Source of the DNA: Cladobotryum mycophilum
Lineage: Eukaryota; Ascomycota; Sordariomycetes; Hypocreales; Hypocreaceae
Assembly: GCA_036429605.1 (NCBI GenBank)
Contig: JAVFKD010000002.1
Location: 62,001 to 126,000, forward strand
Direction of reading: 5' to 3'
DNA: 64,000 nucleotides
Shown here: piece after piece, positions 11,410-23,001 of the stretch
How positions within the stretch are numbered: the stretch's first letter is position 1
Layout of the letters: each line of letters begins with the position of its first letter
Notes under the pieces: model-generated
What the model saw: the letters and a program-made list of their open reading frames with translations, nothing else
What the model was told of the DNA's origin: nothing
Databases searched by the model: none
Made by a program: the position numbers and the translations under genes

Positions 11410-12213
11410 TTATAGCTGAGATATAATGAAGGAAGCCGCATCCGCGACATCAAGGCCATAGGTAACGTGCTGTGGCAGGACGAGAGGTCCGTGTACACAG
11501 ATATTGTCACCGACATGGCAATATATCTTGACCTTTGACTGGTCGATTTGCGCAACAGCTTTCTGAGAGTATGGGTCACCGAACGTGACAAAGGCTTTGA
11601 CCTTGGATGCACTATCGGCATCAAGGAAATCCATCGCGTCGTGAGCAACCATGCAGCCCTGAGAGAAACCACCAACGACAATCTTGGTGTTAGGACAGTT
11701 GGCAATAGTGGACTTGATCATATCGGCCCTGAATTTAAATGTGAATTAGTACACTTCATTAAATGACGTATGTTTGACTGCATCCTACATTGGCTTTCCG
11801 TTCTCAGGGTTTGGTGAGTAATAGTCCTCGATGATACCTGGATACTTTGCCCCTTGAAGAGCCACAGTCTTGTTTCCTAGTCGCTTCTGGAGTTCTTTCT
11901 TGAGGAAAGGACCAACCAGCACGCCGACGTTGCCAGACTCACATGTTGCTCGGGCGAACAGCACGGTGACATCTCCGTATTGGCCGTCCTTCTCGGTGTC
12001 CTGGATGCCAAAGAGAGCGACCAAGGATTTCTCCACAATGGTGAGACTGTGACAGAAATCGTCTGTCAGAATGTTGACGGGGACAAGCTTGATGACCTCG
12101 CCGATAGCAGCAGTGAGGTCGGTCCATTCGAGGCTGTCTGTCCTTTCCATGTCGGAAGGGTAAGCCAGAACCTGGCTGGCGAAAATGCCGGCAAGAAAAG
12201 AATGAATCCGCAT
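11410..12213 (-). CDS. Cutinase family esterase (247 aa, 2 exons)
   Basis: Exons 12213-11789 and 11728-11410 with an intron of 60 bp (GTAGGA...TTCAG, TACTAAT branch) sum to 744 nt. It has a signal peptide (MRIHSFLAGIFASQVLAYP), then the cutinase core: an ARATCESGNVG strand, the nucleophile motif GGFSQG (usual form GYSQG), the catalytic Asp in GDNIC and the His in LPQHVTYG. Cysteines flank the core as in secreted cutinases. The enzyme hydrolyses cutin or other short-chain polyesters outside the cell. The longer upstream frame to 12423 is rejected because the signal peptide begins at 12213. Confidence 0.92.
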
Positions 12214-12600
12214 TATGAGAGTAGAGCTTGTCGATGAATTGGTGGTGGACAGGTAGCAGTGGAGTATCCGTTCAGATAAAACGACTGTTTTCCAGATGGA
12301 TGAAATGAATGATGCTCCTGAGGTTGTGTTAAATAAAAATTGAGATTTATGGTGAGGGGGGCAGTATATATAGCTACAGTTGCGGCCTTCATGCCTCGCG
12401 GCACCCGAGAAGTGATGTTCCAAATTTCCCCTTATTGTAATTTTCCTATCAATGGATTTTACGCCTGATCGTTCTGGGTTGCTACATAACGTAAGACTTG
12501 ATATGTGGCTCCATTTAGATGGTCAGTGTAAGAAAAATCTGCTCTATTATAGGAGGCAAGTATCTTTTTCTCCTAATGTGTTCGTGAGTTAATTTTAGAG
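12214..12600. other. Intergenic: cutinase promoter and eroded ABC upstream sequence
   Basis: The left part is the promoter and leader of the minus-strand cutinase. The N-terminal half of the ABC transporter that should precede 12601 is not recognisable. Confidence 0.4.
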
Positions 12601-12948
12601 GGCTAGGCTTAACTTATCCTGCTTTGGCAGTCCTTTTTTCAAGGACTATGCAGGCATTCGAAATGACGGATGTAAACAAGGGAAACTTCTTCTCTCTGAT
12701 GTTTTTCATGGTGGCACTCGGGAATCTCGTGCTATACGCAATCGCTGGATGGATGACTAATGTTATAGCCCAGGTAAAATCTCCAATGAGCTTCCAAATG
12801 CAACATCAAGGAAGCAATCTAACTATCTTTTCGTAGCATATTATAAAGTTCTATCGGAGTGAGATATTCGAGAACACCATCCGACAGGAAATGTCGTTCT
12901 TTGATCGGCCAGAAAACGCCACTGGCGTTCTAGTGTCTAGGCTTGCAG

Positions 12949-12956
12949 CAGAGCCG
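12949..12956. repeat. Left 8-bp target-site duplication of hAT element
   Basis: CAGAGCCG immediately left of the element is repeated exactly at 16214-16221. Removing the element and one copy restores the ABC reading frame. Confidence 0.92.
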
Positions 12957-15900
12957 CAGGGCAGCATCCCGATCAATCAAGTCAAGTTTGCCACTTTAAC
13001 TTATAAGACTTGATAACCGTGAGGGCCAGACTTATTAGACTTATTAAAATTAATTAAACTTAATAAGCTTAATAGAATAAGACTATTTCTCATAGGTTAA
13101 GATTATATAATATTATAATATTAAATTTCTTTTAATATTAAAATATATTTTATTAAATAAAACTATTTATAATTAATTAATATTATTATAAAACTTTAAT
13201 ATTTAATTTTTTTAATATTAAAACTAATTTATATATTATTTAGTTTTTTTAATATAATAAAATTATTTTTAAATAAAATTATATTAGTATATAATTAGTT
13301 TTTTAAGTATTATAATATTTTAAATATTAATAATTTTATTAAAAGTTATTAAAATAATAATATTAGTTTATAAAAGTTAAAAACTCTTTTATAATTTATT
13401 ATTATTATAAAAATTATAAATAAATCTAATATAAACTTATTAAAAATTAAAAAAATTTATTATTATAATATTTATTATTTAATAAAATCTTTAATATTTT
13501 ATAAATTAAAATTAAAATATTTTTCTAGCTTTAAGATATTATTAAATAATTAAACTTTATTTTTTCTAAACTATTATTTATAAAAATTATTTTTTTTATT
13601 TATAAAATTATTATTAAAAAATCTTTTTTATTTAAAAATTAATTATATATATTAATATTATTATTATAAAAATACTAATACTTTTAATAATTAATAAAAC
13701 TTTTTTTAATATTATAAAACTATATTAATTATTTATTATTATTTTATATTTACTTAAACTATTAAATATTATATTTAAAATTAAAAATTATTATTATAAT
13801 AAAAAAAATTCCTTAAATTAAATATAAGAATTATTAAGTTTTTATTATATAATTATAATAAGAAATTAAAAATATATTTTAAAACTTTTTTAAAAAAATA
13901 TTATTTAAACTATAATATAAAACTTAAGTATTTTTTTATACATATAAAAAATATAATTATTATATTTATTTAAAAAAAATTATAATCTTAAGTTTTAAAA
14001 TATAATATTAATTTAAAATAAAAAATAATTTATTAAAAATAATAAGGTTTAATAAATAATAGAATTTATATTTAACTTTTAATTTTTTTAATTTTCTTAT
14101 TAATTAATAATATATATATAGTTTTTTAATTCTTAAAGTATTAAAACAAAAACTTAATACTAATTAAAATCTTTTAAAAATACTTATAATTATCTTTTTT
14201 ATTTTATTTTTAATAATATATTATTTATATATATAAAAATTTAAAAATTATCTTAATTTTTATTAAAATTTATTAATCTTTATAATTAAAAATATTATTT
14301 TAATAAATATATATCTAAAGGTTAATACTAAACTAATAATTATTAATAAAAGCTTAAATATATATTTATTTAAGAAAAATATATTTAATTATTAAATATA
14401 TAGAATTTTATTTTATTTTATTATTTATAATTAGCTTAAACTTTTAAAATAATATACTTAATAAAATAAAAATATTATTATTATTAAATTCTTTAATTAC
14501 TTTTTTAAATTATTTATTTTATTAAGGTAAAACCTAAATAAATATAATAATATTATAAAACTTTCTAATAAAGCTTTTTTTCTTTAATAATAAAAATTAT
14601 TATTAAAATAATCAATTATATTATAAAACTATAACTTTTACTTAAAAACTTTATTATTTTTATAATATAAAAAAATATAATTAATAAAATTAAAAATATA
14701 ATTATAATATTATATTTATTTATTTTTTATATTAATTAAAGTTATTTATAAGTTTAATTAATAAAAAAAACTTTAAGTATAAATATTATTATTAAAGGTA
14801 TTATTAAATATAATAATACTAATTTAATTATTAATATCTTAGTCTTATATAATTTATAAAAAAATATTTATAAGATTCTTTTTAATATAAGCTTTTAATT
14901 ACTATTAAAAAGTAAAAAAATATTATTATTACTTTTTACTATAATTAAAAAAATATTCTATAATAACTATTATTATAAGTTAATTTAATAAAGTCTATAA
15001 ATTAAATCTAAAATATATTCTTATAATAATATTATATATCTTAGTTTAAATAATTTTTTTTAAGTTAAATAAAAACTTAAGGCTATATTATTATTTTATT
15101 CTACTTTATAAAATCTAACTTATTATATTAGGTTTAAGTTAATAGTTAAATTCTTAAATATATAAATCCTTAAAGATTAAAAATAATAAATTATTATTAA
15201 TTAAAAAAATAAAAAAAAACTTTTTAAACTTTTATATATATAATTATATATAAAGTATTTTTTTATTTTAAGGTTATTTAAATAGAACAAAAATAATATT
15301 AGTTTATAAGCTAAAAAATAAATTAATTATATTATATTTTTTAATATAGTATTTTTTTAAAATAATTAATTATAATAATTATTATTATTAATTTAAAAAA
15401 CTTAAAAAAAGTCTTATTCTTATTGTATTATTAATATATTTAAAACATATTATTTATATAATATAAATTAATATATAAAAATATATAATATAAAAAAATT
15501 CTTTATTTTAAAAGAAAATACTTAATTTATTATTTATAAAAATCTTTTAAATAAAAAGCCTTTCCTTTTTAATCTAGTTTATATAATCTCTTAACTGCTT
15601 TTTTAATATTATTTCCTTAAAAATAAAATAATAATCTTATTATATTATAATTAGAAAGTTCTTGATTATATTATAGCTATTAAGGTTAAAATTAGATAAT
15701 AAAATAATTTATAATATAATAATAAATTATAAATAAATACTAAAAGAATATAATACCTTAAAAACCATTAGGCTTATTAATATTAAAAGTATATATATAA
15801 AAAAAGTATATTATTATAATATTAATATAATAAATACATATTATAATTTTATATTATTAATATTATTAAATTTCTAATAATTAATATATATATTACTTAA

Positions 15901-16213
15901 TAAAAAAATAAAAAAATAATAATAATTTATATAGTTTAATAGTATAATATTTAGTTATATAAGCTAAAAAGTATAGGTTTAAATCCTATTATAAACGTAA
16001 ATTTTAATTATATTATTATAAAATAATATAATTATTATTTTTTATTATTTTTAATATTAAAATAACTATAATCTATAAAACCCTTACCCTATACTTATTA
16101 AATCTATTAAGTTTTAGACTTTTTAAACTTAACTAATTAATAGTTGGGAATAGCCTTACTTAATTGATTGATTGATAGACTTGATGACTAGACTTGATTA
16201 GGATGCTGCCCTG
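12957..16213. mobile_element. hAT-superfamily DNA transposon, saturated with RIP
   Basis: The element is 3,257 bp. Its ends are 13-bp perfect inverted repeats (CAGGGCAGCATCC at 12957-12969, its complement at 16201-16213), continuing with two C/T and G/A mismatches and five more matches, and flanked by an 8-bp duplication. An 8-bp duplication and a CAGGG start are hallmarks of hAT elements. GACTTGAT motifs repeat just inside both ends, as in hAT subterminal regions. The interior from about 13030 to 16130 is almost entirely A and T; the few remaining cytosines are mostly followed by T, and CpA is nearly absent, as repeat-induced point mutation leaves it. The size suits a full autonomous element, but no transposase frame survives. 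Confidence 0.9.
15925..15997 (+). tRNA. tRNA-like relic inside the hAT element
   Basis: Exactly 73 nt fold as a cloverleaf: acceptor 15925-15931 with 15990-15996 (6 of 7 pairs, the first pair A-C being explainable as G-to-A mutation), TA spacer, a D-arm with the GTTTAATAGT block typical of A-box sequences, anticodon stem 15951-15955/15963-15967, five-base variable loop, and a T-arm with five pairs and loop TTTAAAT. The T-loop would be TTCAAAT before a C-to-T change. The D-stem is poor and the base at position 33 is A instead of T, so the apparent TAT anticodon is unreliable. It could be a mutated nuclear tRNA or a chance fold in AT-rich sequence. Confidence 0.4.
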
Positions 16214-16221
16214 CAGAGCCG
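16214..16221. repeat. Right 8-bp target-site duplication of hAT element
   Basis: Second copy of CAGAGCCG, directly after the right terminal repeat. Confidence 0.92.
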
Positions 16222-17113
16222 TCTAACCTGCAGGAGCTGTTATCCGTAAACATCCTCTTACTTTTGATTAATATCGTCAGCCTGCTTTCCAGCTCGGCAC
16301 TGGCTGTTGTCTACGGCTGGAGGCTCGGCCTTGTATTGGTCCTAGGCGCTTTACCGGTCATCGTTGGGGCTGGATACATGCGTATCCGACTGGAATATAA
16401 GTTGGAAGGTGATGCAGCGAAACTCTTCTCGCTGAGTAATGGGTTGGTGTCCGAAGCTGTGTTGACAATCAGAACTGTCTCGTCACTAGCACTAGAGAAG
16501 ACCATTCTCGAGAGATACCACACATCTCTGCAGGGCATCGCCCGGAGCGCTGTCCGGTCATTGGGTTGGAAAATGTTATTTTATTCGTTGAGCCTGTCGA
16601 TCTCTTTCCTCGCTATGGCTCTTGGCTTTTGGTAAGAACAACTCGCTGGTGTGACATAACCCACGGGGTGCAGGTTACGTTAATACTAACCGAGGTTACA
16701 CAGGTATGGCGGTCGTCTTGTCTCGACAAATGAGTATACAACTACGCAGTTCTATACCGTCTTCATCGCCGTCATCTTCTAGGATTGTTCAAACTAGGAC
16801 GCACGAGGAGCTTATGCAACAAGAGGGCGCTTATTATGATATGGTTATGGGCCAGTTAATGGATACAAAAGCGAGATACTAGTGGGCGTCATATGACCGT
16901 AGAAAGCCACCCGATAACCCATTATTATTATTATTTTTATTTTTGGCTCTATAAGGTCCTCTAATAGAGTTATCAGGCTCCAGGTATATTTCTATTTTAT
17001 TTCCTACTTTCTTATATTCTTCTGCTTGGGTTTACTCGATTTACTGTATTAGAGTGGTAACTGCCTAAACTCGTTGGTTCTATTTCGACACATTGATCCC
17101 CAAGAGATTCCCT

Positions 17114-17668
17114 CTAATTACGTGATTCCTGTTGGCAAGAGTTCTCTAGTATTGAGATAGCTCGAATAAGGACATCCCGATCTCCTTGAAAGGTCAATCG
17201 TCGCAAAGCCTCATCAGAATCGAATAACGCAGCAGTGAATTCGGGTTCTCCGTTGACCTTCGGAGTTTGCCAGTCAATTTCTGCAATATACCACCAAATG
17301 AGTTTCACATTTGACTTTCCATCCATCTCTCGAATCGAGAGCATGAATGGCTCGCTGAGGCCAGAGTAGATTCTCGCTCGATCTGACACGTTACAAGCCT
17401 CATCCGGCCCGGGAGCTCGAGTCGGCATGGTCACACGAGAGAGATGACATTTATATCCTGTTTCTTCATGCATCTCGCGTAGGGCTGCCTCGCACCGTGA
17501 CTCGTTGCAATTCCGCCGACCTTTAGCAAGGAGCCATTGATCCTTCTTGATGTAATGAAGTATACAGACTTTTAGTATCGGGTGGGAAAGATCAAATAAT
17601 ATGGCGCCACAGCTTTCCACAAACTGTTCGCTGGTGTAGTGTGCAGCGGTGAACTTGGACGCCGCCAT
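17114..17668 (-). CDS. Nudix hydrolase (184 aa, single exon)
   Basis: A complete Nudix box is present (G-x5-E-x7-REM-HEETGY), within a fold of about 150 residues: a GAILFD strand before it and KLIWWYIAEID after it. Nudix enzymes cleave nucleoside diphosphates linked to another moiety; the substrate cannot be told from the box. I choose ATG 17668 (MAASKFTAAHY); the frame extends a little upstream only by a TTG. No signal peptide or intron is seen. It lies next to the transposon-split ABC remnant, but its own frame is intact. Confidence 0.88.
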   Translation of the reverse strand: MAASKFTAAHYTSEQFVESCGAILFDLSHPILKVCILHYIKKDQWLLAKGRRNCNESRCEAALREMHEETGYKCHLSRVTMPTRAPGPDEACNVSDRARIYSGLSEPFMLSIREMDGKSNVKLIWWYIAEIDWQTPKVNGEPEFTAALFDSDEALRRLTFQGDRDVLIRAISILENSCQQESRN

Positions 17669-19586
17669 ATTGCTGGAAGACAACTTCAACTAAGATCCAT
17701 GAATGTTGTAGGTTGCTCAAAAGCCAGCCTGTGCGCGCAATGATGCTAACCACACCTGCTCTCTGAGGGGTCGTATATTGAGCCTCATGGCGGGGTCATT
17801 TATCCTCGTGCGGGGTTCAATGCACTGGGACCAAATCGGATCTCAAGATAGATACACATTCCATCCAACAAAAGAGTTGTACCACATATGCATTTCAAGC
17901 TCTCAGGAGAAAGTCCGTGATAAGACGATCTAGTACATAAATAAATAAATAATTCAGATCTTTATTAGACCATATAGATACAAGAACAGTAGAAGACACA
18001 AGCACGTACACGGGCAGATTACAATACCCCACCTCCCTACGTGCGGGGAAAATTACAGAAGGGTGCTGTACTGGTAGTGTTCCCTGAATGGACTCCTACG
18101 ATCCTCCTCTGGAAGAACATTATCAGTGACGGGAGTAAAATAAACGGCCACGGGTGATTATATGAGTTTAGCCGTACTGCCCATGAGGGTTTCAATACTT
18201 GCCCATACAAAGGGAACATCTAAATCATAATGTATCGCAACTTACTCCATTATGGGATCCAACGTGAAAACTCTTCTTGCCAATCCCTCTACACTCACTG
18301 AGATGATTGATTCAATGCGATCCTGACTCTCTAGACTGATCAACTCTCTATTATGCCTGTTCTTAATTTGAAATAATCAACATCTGAGCGTCCGAGACGA
18401 CAGCTTTCGTAGAATTACCCGCAACTGGTGCAGCAGTCAGGCCTCTCGGTATCTTTTGGTGTCTTTCCCTTCGCCGTCAGAATGGTCGTTGCTCACCAGT
18501 ACTACGTCATGCCTCCACCAGCGACTTTGAACGGTGCCTCACCTAGCTGTAATCCATCCTACGCCATGTCCCTAATACTCGCTTATTATATTACCTAGTC
18601 CGAGTTCACCTCATGGCTTGGAGCTGCTTTTACAAAACAAATTGCTCCCTTTTTCTATACGAGAGTAGCTAGTTTACTATAGCACAGACTCTATATCTAC
18701 GACACAACTTTTTACACCATCCCCCACGGCCTCAACCACCAATGATAGCAACTTCAGCGTCTCTCTATTCGCTTAGCGCCCCTCTCTCAGCTGTGTTTCA
18801 ATCCCCCAGGAAGAGATCAGCACTCTCCACAAAGTTTCCAGTGGCGATCGGCGATGAGAAGTAAGCATGAAATGACTTGAGCTTTGCGTCCTTGGTGTTA
18901 GTCCGACTCATCAAGCCACTAATCGAGGTCTCACTAACCAGAGGTACGCTGATGTTGCATCCTCCCCAACCAATGAGAAAATGCGCCATCTCTGTATAGT
19001 CAAGACAGGCTTTAGTCCAGGCCATTTGCCACATAATGACAAGAGCGCCTCAAAAAGAAAGTCCTTCAGGACCTACACCGGCAGTTCAATAGATAAGTCA
19101 GACATATCTACCAAGTCCGATAAACTATGGCCAAAACGATGTTTGATCTGCATCTTGCTGATTCCTGAGAGGCCAACCACCAAATCCCCGAGGGAGCATT
19201 GTCTAAAATAGCGCATATAGTAAATATACAACCCCATGGGGTTACACATCGCAACTTGTGATAATAAGACATTGTCTAATCGTTGTATAAGCGAAGGTCT
19301 TTGTGAAATTATGTCTTCACAAGGTTGCATAGCGATATGTACAGACCTTGATGTCAAGTCCGATCAATGCAAGGGATGCATTCAAAGCGCCAAAGCGGTG
19401 ATGAAAAGTGTCTATCAACCGAGTTGGCTGGAAGAAGAATCAACGAGAAAACTATAAATGAGGTGGTTACCGTCTGCCTTTGCTGACCATGTTCTCTACT
19501 CTCCAGCACATTAACAACTATTATTTCTACCAATAACTTCTCTTTCATAAACTCCATCGTCTCCATTAAAATCACCCTCAGACACA
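17669..19586. other. Gene-poor stretch; HsbA promoter at right end
   Basis: No convincing gene. On the minus strand between about 18800 and 19360, pieces such as MCNPMGLYIYYMRYFRQ and LEALLSLCGKWPGLK-like peptides look weakly protein-coding, but contain stops and match nothing I recognise. The last 150 bp precede the HsbA-type gene and are pyrimidine-rich. Confidence 0.4.
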
Positions 19587-20102
19587 ATGAAGTTCACTAC
19601 CGTGGCCACTGTTTTCCTTGCTGCCGGCGCCCAGGCCCAGACCTCTGTCATTTCTGGCGTCATATCCGGCCTGGCTGACAAGACTGGTGCTCTTGACGAC
19701 ACCGTCCGGATGTTGGACCTTGATGCTTTCACCAAGGGCTGCGATGATATCGTGGCTGACATGCTCAAGGGTGCCACTACAATTCAAGGTTCTTCTGGTA
19801 TCGGTGCCGGCGACGTCATCAGCCTTACCACTTCTTTCAGCAGCCTCGCCAACAAGGGCCTCATCCTGTTCGGTGACTTGAAGGCTAAGCGGGACGTCGT
19901 CCAAAATGCCAACGCCTGTGATCTCATCCGTACTAAGCTTGGCAACTTCAACAAGGATTCAAAACCTCTTATCGATGCCTTCCTCAGCAAGGTTCCCTCT
20001 CTTGCTCAGTCCTCTGCCAAGGGTTTGGTGAACAAGGTCCTAGCAGTATTGGACCAAGCCATCGACGACTTCAGCGAGAAGAACTGCAAGAACCTGGCTT
20101 AA
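19587..20102 (+). CDS. HsbA/galactomannoprotein-type secreted protein (171 aa)
   Basis: Single exon with signal peptide MKFTTVATVFLAAGAQAQ, followed by an all-helical domain with the features of the hydrophobic surface-binding protein A family (PF12296): a cysteine in TKGCDD, a central GDVISLTTSFSSLANKGLILF segment, a second cysteine in ACDLIRTKL and a final one in KNCKNLA. Members are secreted, bind hydrophobic surfaces or lipids and can recruit cutinases; a cutinase gene lies 7.4 kb to the left, which fits but does not prove a link. Length is usual for the family. Confidence 0.88.
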   Translation: MKFTTVATVFLAAGAQAQTSVISGVISGLADKTGALDDTVRMLDLDAFTKGCDDIVADMLKGATTIQGSSGIGAGDVISLTTSFSSLANKGLILFGDLKAKRDVVQNANACDLIRTKLGNFNKDSKPLIDAFLSKVPSLAQSSAKGLVNKVLAVLDQAIDDFSEKNCKNLA

Positions 20103-21053
20103 GCCGCTACATGGCAAGAAAGCAGGAGGAACATGACTCCTACAATTTATACCTTGTGGAATCGCAAGATCTTTTCTTAGTTAGTCGATGGGGTTGGACG
20201 GTTTAAAGCGAAGAATTCGTTGTTCATACCTTGTTACCTTATACGTACTTAATGGATGTTTGTATGCTACAGTAGCAACACTTAATTGTTTCTCCCAACT
20301 CTCCATTGGCCACTTAATCATACCAACGTAGGTGATATCCAGTTTTTGCGCTTGTGCTTGATTGAGAGCTAGATGCACTTTTCCCTTGCTAAGTGGATCG
20401 AGTTGTCATATCCGCCATCGATGTCTAGGATTGCGAGTGTTCATTCGCCATGAGACAAAATAGCAAGTGTTACATGATAAGTTATTGGCTGAATGTACGG
20501 TCTTCTCCCTCGGAGAGATCTGACGTCAAGACTCTAATAGTCGGCATAAAGTGATAGAGAGGAATATATATCTATGGCCCGCAACGATATCTCCTCATGT
20601 GCTTATTTCGTGGGAAATGACTATTTAACGATCTTGTGAGGAAGCCACATCTTAATGCGGACTGTTTGAGTTAAAACGCCCACGATTCCTACCCAGAGCT
20701 CGTAAATTCCCGGCCCACAAACCATGACAGGTAAGTGGTCCTATGTGCGTCAATAACTCCAGTTCAATAACATTCATCGAAAGAATTCCTCAAATTCTTT
20801 CCAACATGTTGAAATCTCCCCATTTCATTAGTAGATACAGCTGAGATCAACATCATTTGATCAAAAAGACTTGGGGACGTGTTACTGCAAAGCAGATTCC
20901 AGAGGGGTCTGATTGTCTTCACGCTAGACTGAAGCTCAGCGAAAAGATCTTTGGGGAAATCTAAGGCATTCAACCAAGTCTCAAAGTCGCTAGTGATATA
21001 CCATAAAACCCTTATAGTATTTAATTGTGGTCATAGGACTGGATTATGATGCA
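20103..21053. other. Intergenic, nothing recognised
   Basis: Spacer between the HsbA gene and the 3' end of the sugar transporter. Confidence 0.5.
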
Positions 21054-23001
21054 TCACTCGGCAATCCTATTCACGATGTCTGACGAGGTTTGCTTTTGAG
21101 ATGTAGCAACTCCCTGCTCTGGATCTACCGTTCCTTGAATCGATTTGACGTCCTGGAATAGGTGGGGTTTCTCTTCTTTAAGCCTCGCAAAATTCTTTTC
21201 CGCCTCCCATGTCCATATGCTGTCACTAGCAAATACAAGGTCCATTTCCTCCAATGTGCGTTGATTCGACTCTGGATACAAGGCCCAAACAACAACAATG
21301 GAGAGGAAATTGACGGCGCCAAAGATGTAGAGCGTCTTTTCATTGAGATGATTGAAGATCGTGGGAAGAAGCAAGACCTAGAACCAGTTAGACATCACAT
21401 CTTCATCAAGTCATTTCATGAGCTTACAGTCCATCCATTCCCAATCGACCATCCAACCACACCCCAAGCATTACCCTTGGCGCGGACCTGCAGAGGAAAG
21501 ATCTCGGCCGGGTAGAGCCAAGGGACCGTAAGCCAAGTGGCGCCGAAAATGGCAGTGTAGAGGAAGACAAAGAATGTTGCAGCACCACCAATTTTGCCCT
21601 GGTTGCTGTGACCCTCAGCATTGATGGTTGCCCGAGCAAGACCACCTGCAACAAACATGCATATACCCTGTCCAATAGCTCCCCAGTACAAGGTCCGCCG
21701 GCGACCTATGCGATCAAGAGTGAAGACACAAATTAGAGTGGCAAACTAGAACAACATCGGTCAGCGGTATCTAAATGGAAGATCGGACAGGCGTTTACCA
21801 TGTATGTGATGTTGTTAATGCCACTGACCCAAAGTCGATCCTTGGAGCTTATGCCAGCAATGGTGAATATTTCTGGGCCGTAGATGGTAATTCCTGCAAT
21901 GCCGATCCATTCCTGCAAGATTTGAAGCCAGATGACTAGCTGCACACGTCGACCAGTATGCAACTTTCCTGAGCCAATGCCGAAGAACATGTGAAAGTAA
22001 CTCTGCTGTTTGGATGTCTCTTCTTCAATGTTTCGAATGCTGATGATATCCCTAAACTCAGCTTCTGCCTGGACAGCGTCTTCGCCCTCGGTACCGCGAA
22101 GTCTACCCAGTATGAATCGAGCCTCTTTTTCCCGACCGACCTTGACGAGCCAGCGAGGAGACTCTGGCATGAACCATATGATAATTAAAAGGCCAAAAAG
22201 AGGAACGATCTGGAAAGCGACGGGAAATCTCCAGATAAAGGACGAGTTTGAGTCGTAGTACTTTGAAGTACCGCTTCACGTCGGTTAGCGCAGTAAGTTA
22301 CTAGGGCCAACATAATCGTACAATTCCAACCAGTAGGCCACAACAACACCGAAGATATTCAAGGTAAATTCGACGGAAACGAACTGGCCTCGGGAGGTGT
22401 GTGCAGCCGTCTCAGTCGCCCAAACGGGAGTAATGGCATTCAAGATACCTGTGCCAATCCCATTTAGGACTCGAGCTTACCCGTATCGTCAGCTTTCATC
22501 ACAGATGCATCATCCATCATCTTCTAACGCACCGCAAAACATCCAGTTAGAGTTCATAGCAGCCGATTGTAGCGCGGCAGCAACAATGCACCACACGCAA
22601 GCCAGGCCAATGGTCATGATACGACCGTAGCGATCACCGAACCAACCGCCTAACAGACAACCGAACAGTGTTCCAGGAAGATAATAGACAGCGACCTGAT
22701 TTTCTTGTGTTAATGGTTTCAAATAGTGAAGGGTAATTGCACAAAAGAAGACACTACTTACAATGCCGCCTTGCAGTAGTGGCTTGTCGACAACCACAAC
22801 CTTTCGTTCCTCATCCCAGTGGCCGAACCCCATCCGCTCAGCATAGTCACGCGTCGTATTGACGCCGCCCATCAAACCTTGATCATAACCGAAGAAAAAG
22901 ATGGAAAGGCCAGCCACGAGACAGACCGTGTTGAGCAACGAGCTCTTGTAGAGCTTGTTGGCTACATTATGTTTTGCCACTATGTCACTTAAAGTCTCCA
23001 T
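21054..23001 (-). CDS. MFS sugar transporter (558 aa, 6 exons)
   Basis: Exons 23001-22762, 22695-22530, 22475-22322, 22273-21799, 21745-21428 and 21377-21054 sum to 1,677 nt. Introns are 48-66 bp with GT-AG borders and CTGAC/CTAAC branch points. Family signatures occur in order: FFGYDQGLMGGV in helix 1, GGWFGDRYGR, PESPRWL before the central loop, WLQILQEWIGIAGITIYGPEIF, DRIGRRR, PAEIFPLQVRAKG and PESNQRTLEEMD at the end of helix 12. It is an integral plasma-membrane proton/sugar symporter of the hexose/lactose-permease group; the exact sugar is unknown. ATG 23001 is chosen because the upstream extension starts only at a TTG. No defects were found. Confidence 0.92.

Larger units (their letters stand above)
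12601..16882 (+). pseudogene. ABC (MDR/ABCB-type) transporter remnant split by a transposon
   Basis: The readable protein is the second transmembrane domain of a full-size ABCB exporter: AVLFSRTMQAFE, then across a 63-bp intron (12774-12836) HIIKFYRSEIFENTIRQEM and SFFDRPENATGVLVSRLA. The frame stops at a hAT insertion (12957) and resumes cleanly at 16222 with NLQELLSVNILLLLI through 16635. A further intron (donor after 16635, acceptor CACAG before GTATGGCGG) continues to VFIAVIF and a stop near 16780. From about 16800 a separate piece, THEELMQQEGAYYDMVMGQ, is the extreme C-terminus of a nucleotide-binding domain. So the first half, and all of NBD2 except its tail, are deleted. The gene was lost by deletions as well as by the insertion. 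Confidence 0.85.

Noticed and set aside
13030..16130. Mitochondrial DNA insertion as the source of the AT-rich block
   Set aside because: The block lies exactly between hAT terminal repeats with an 8-bp target duplication, has no mitochondrial gene frames, and shows the CpA loss of RIP.
18798..19357. A gene on the minus strand left of the HsbA gene
   Set aside because: Peptides look partly protein-like but contain an in-frame stop, and neither a start exon nor a family could be recognised.
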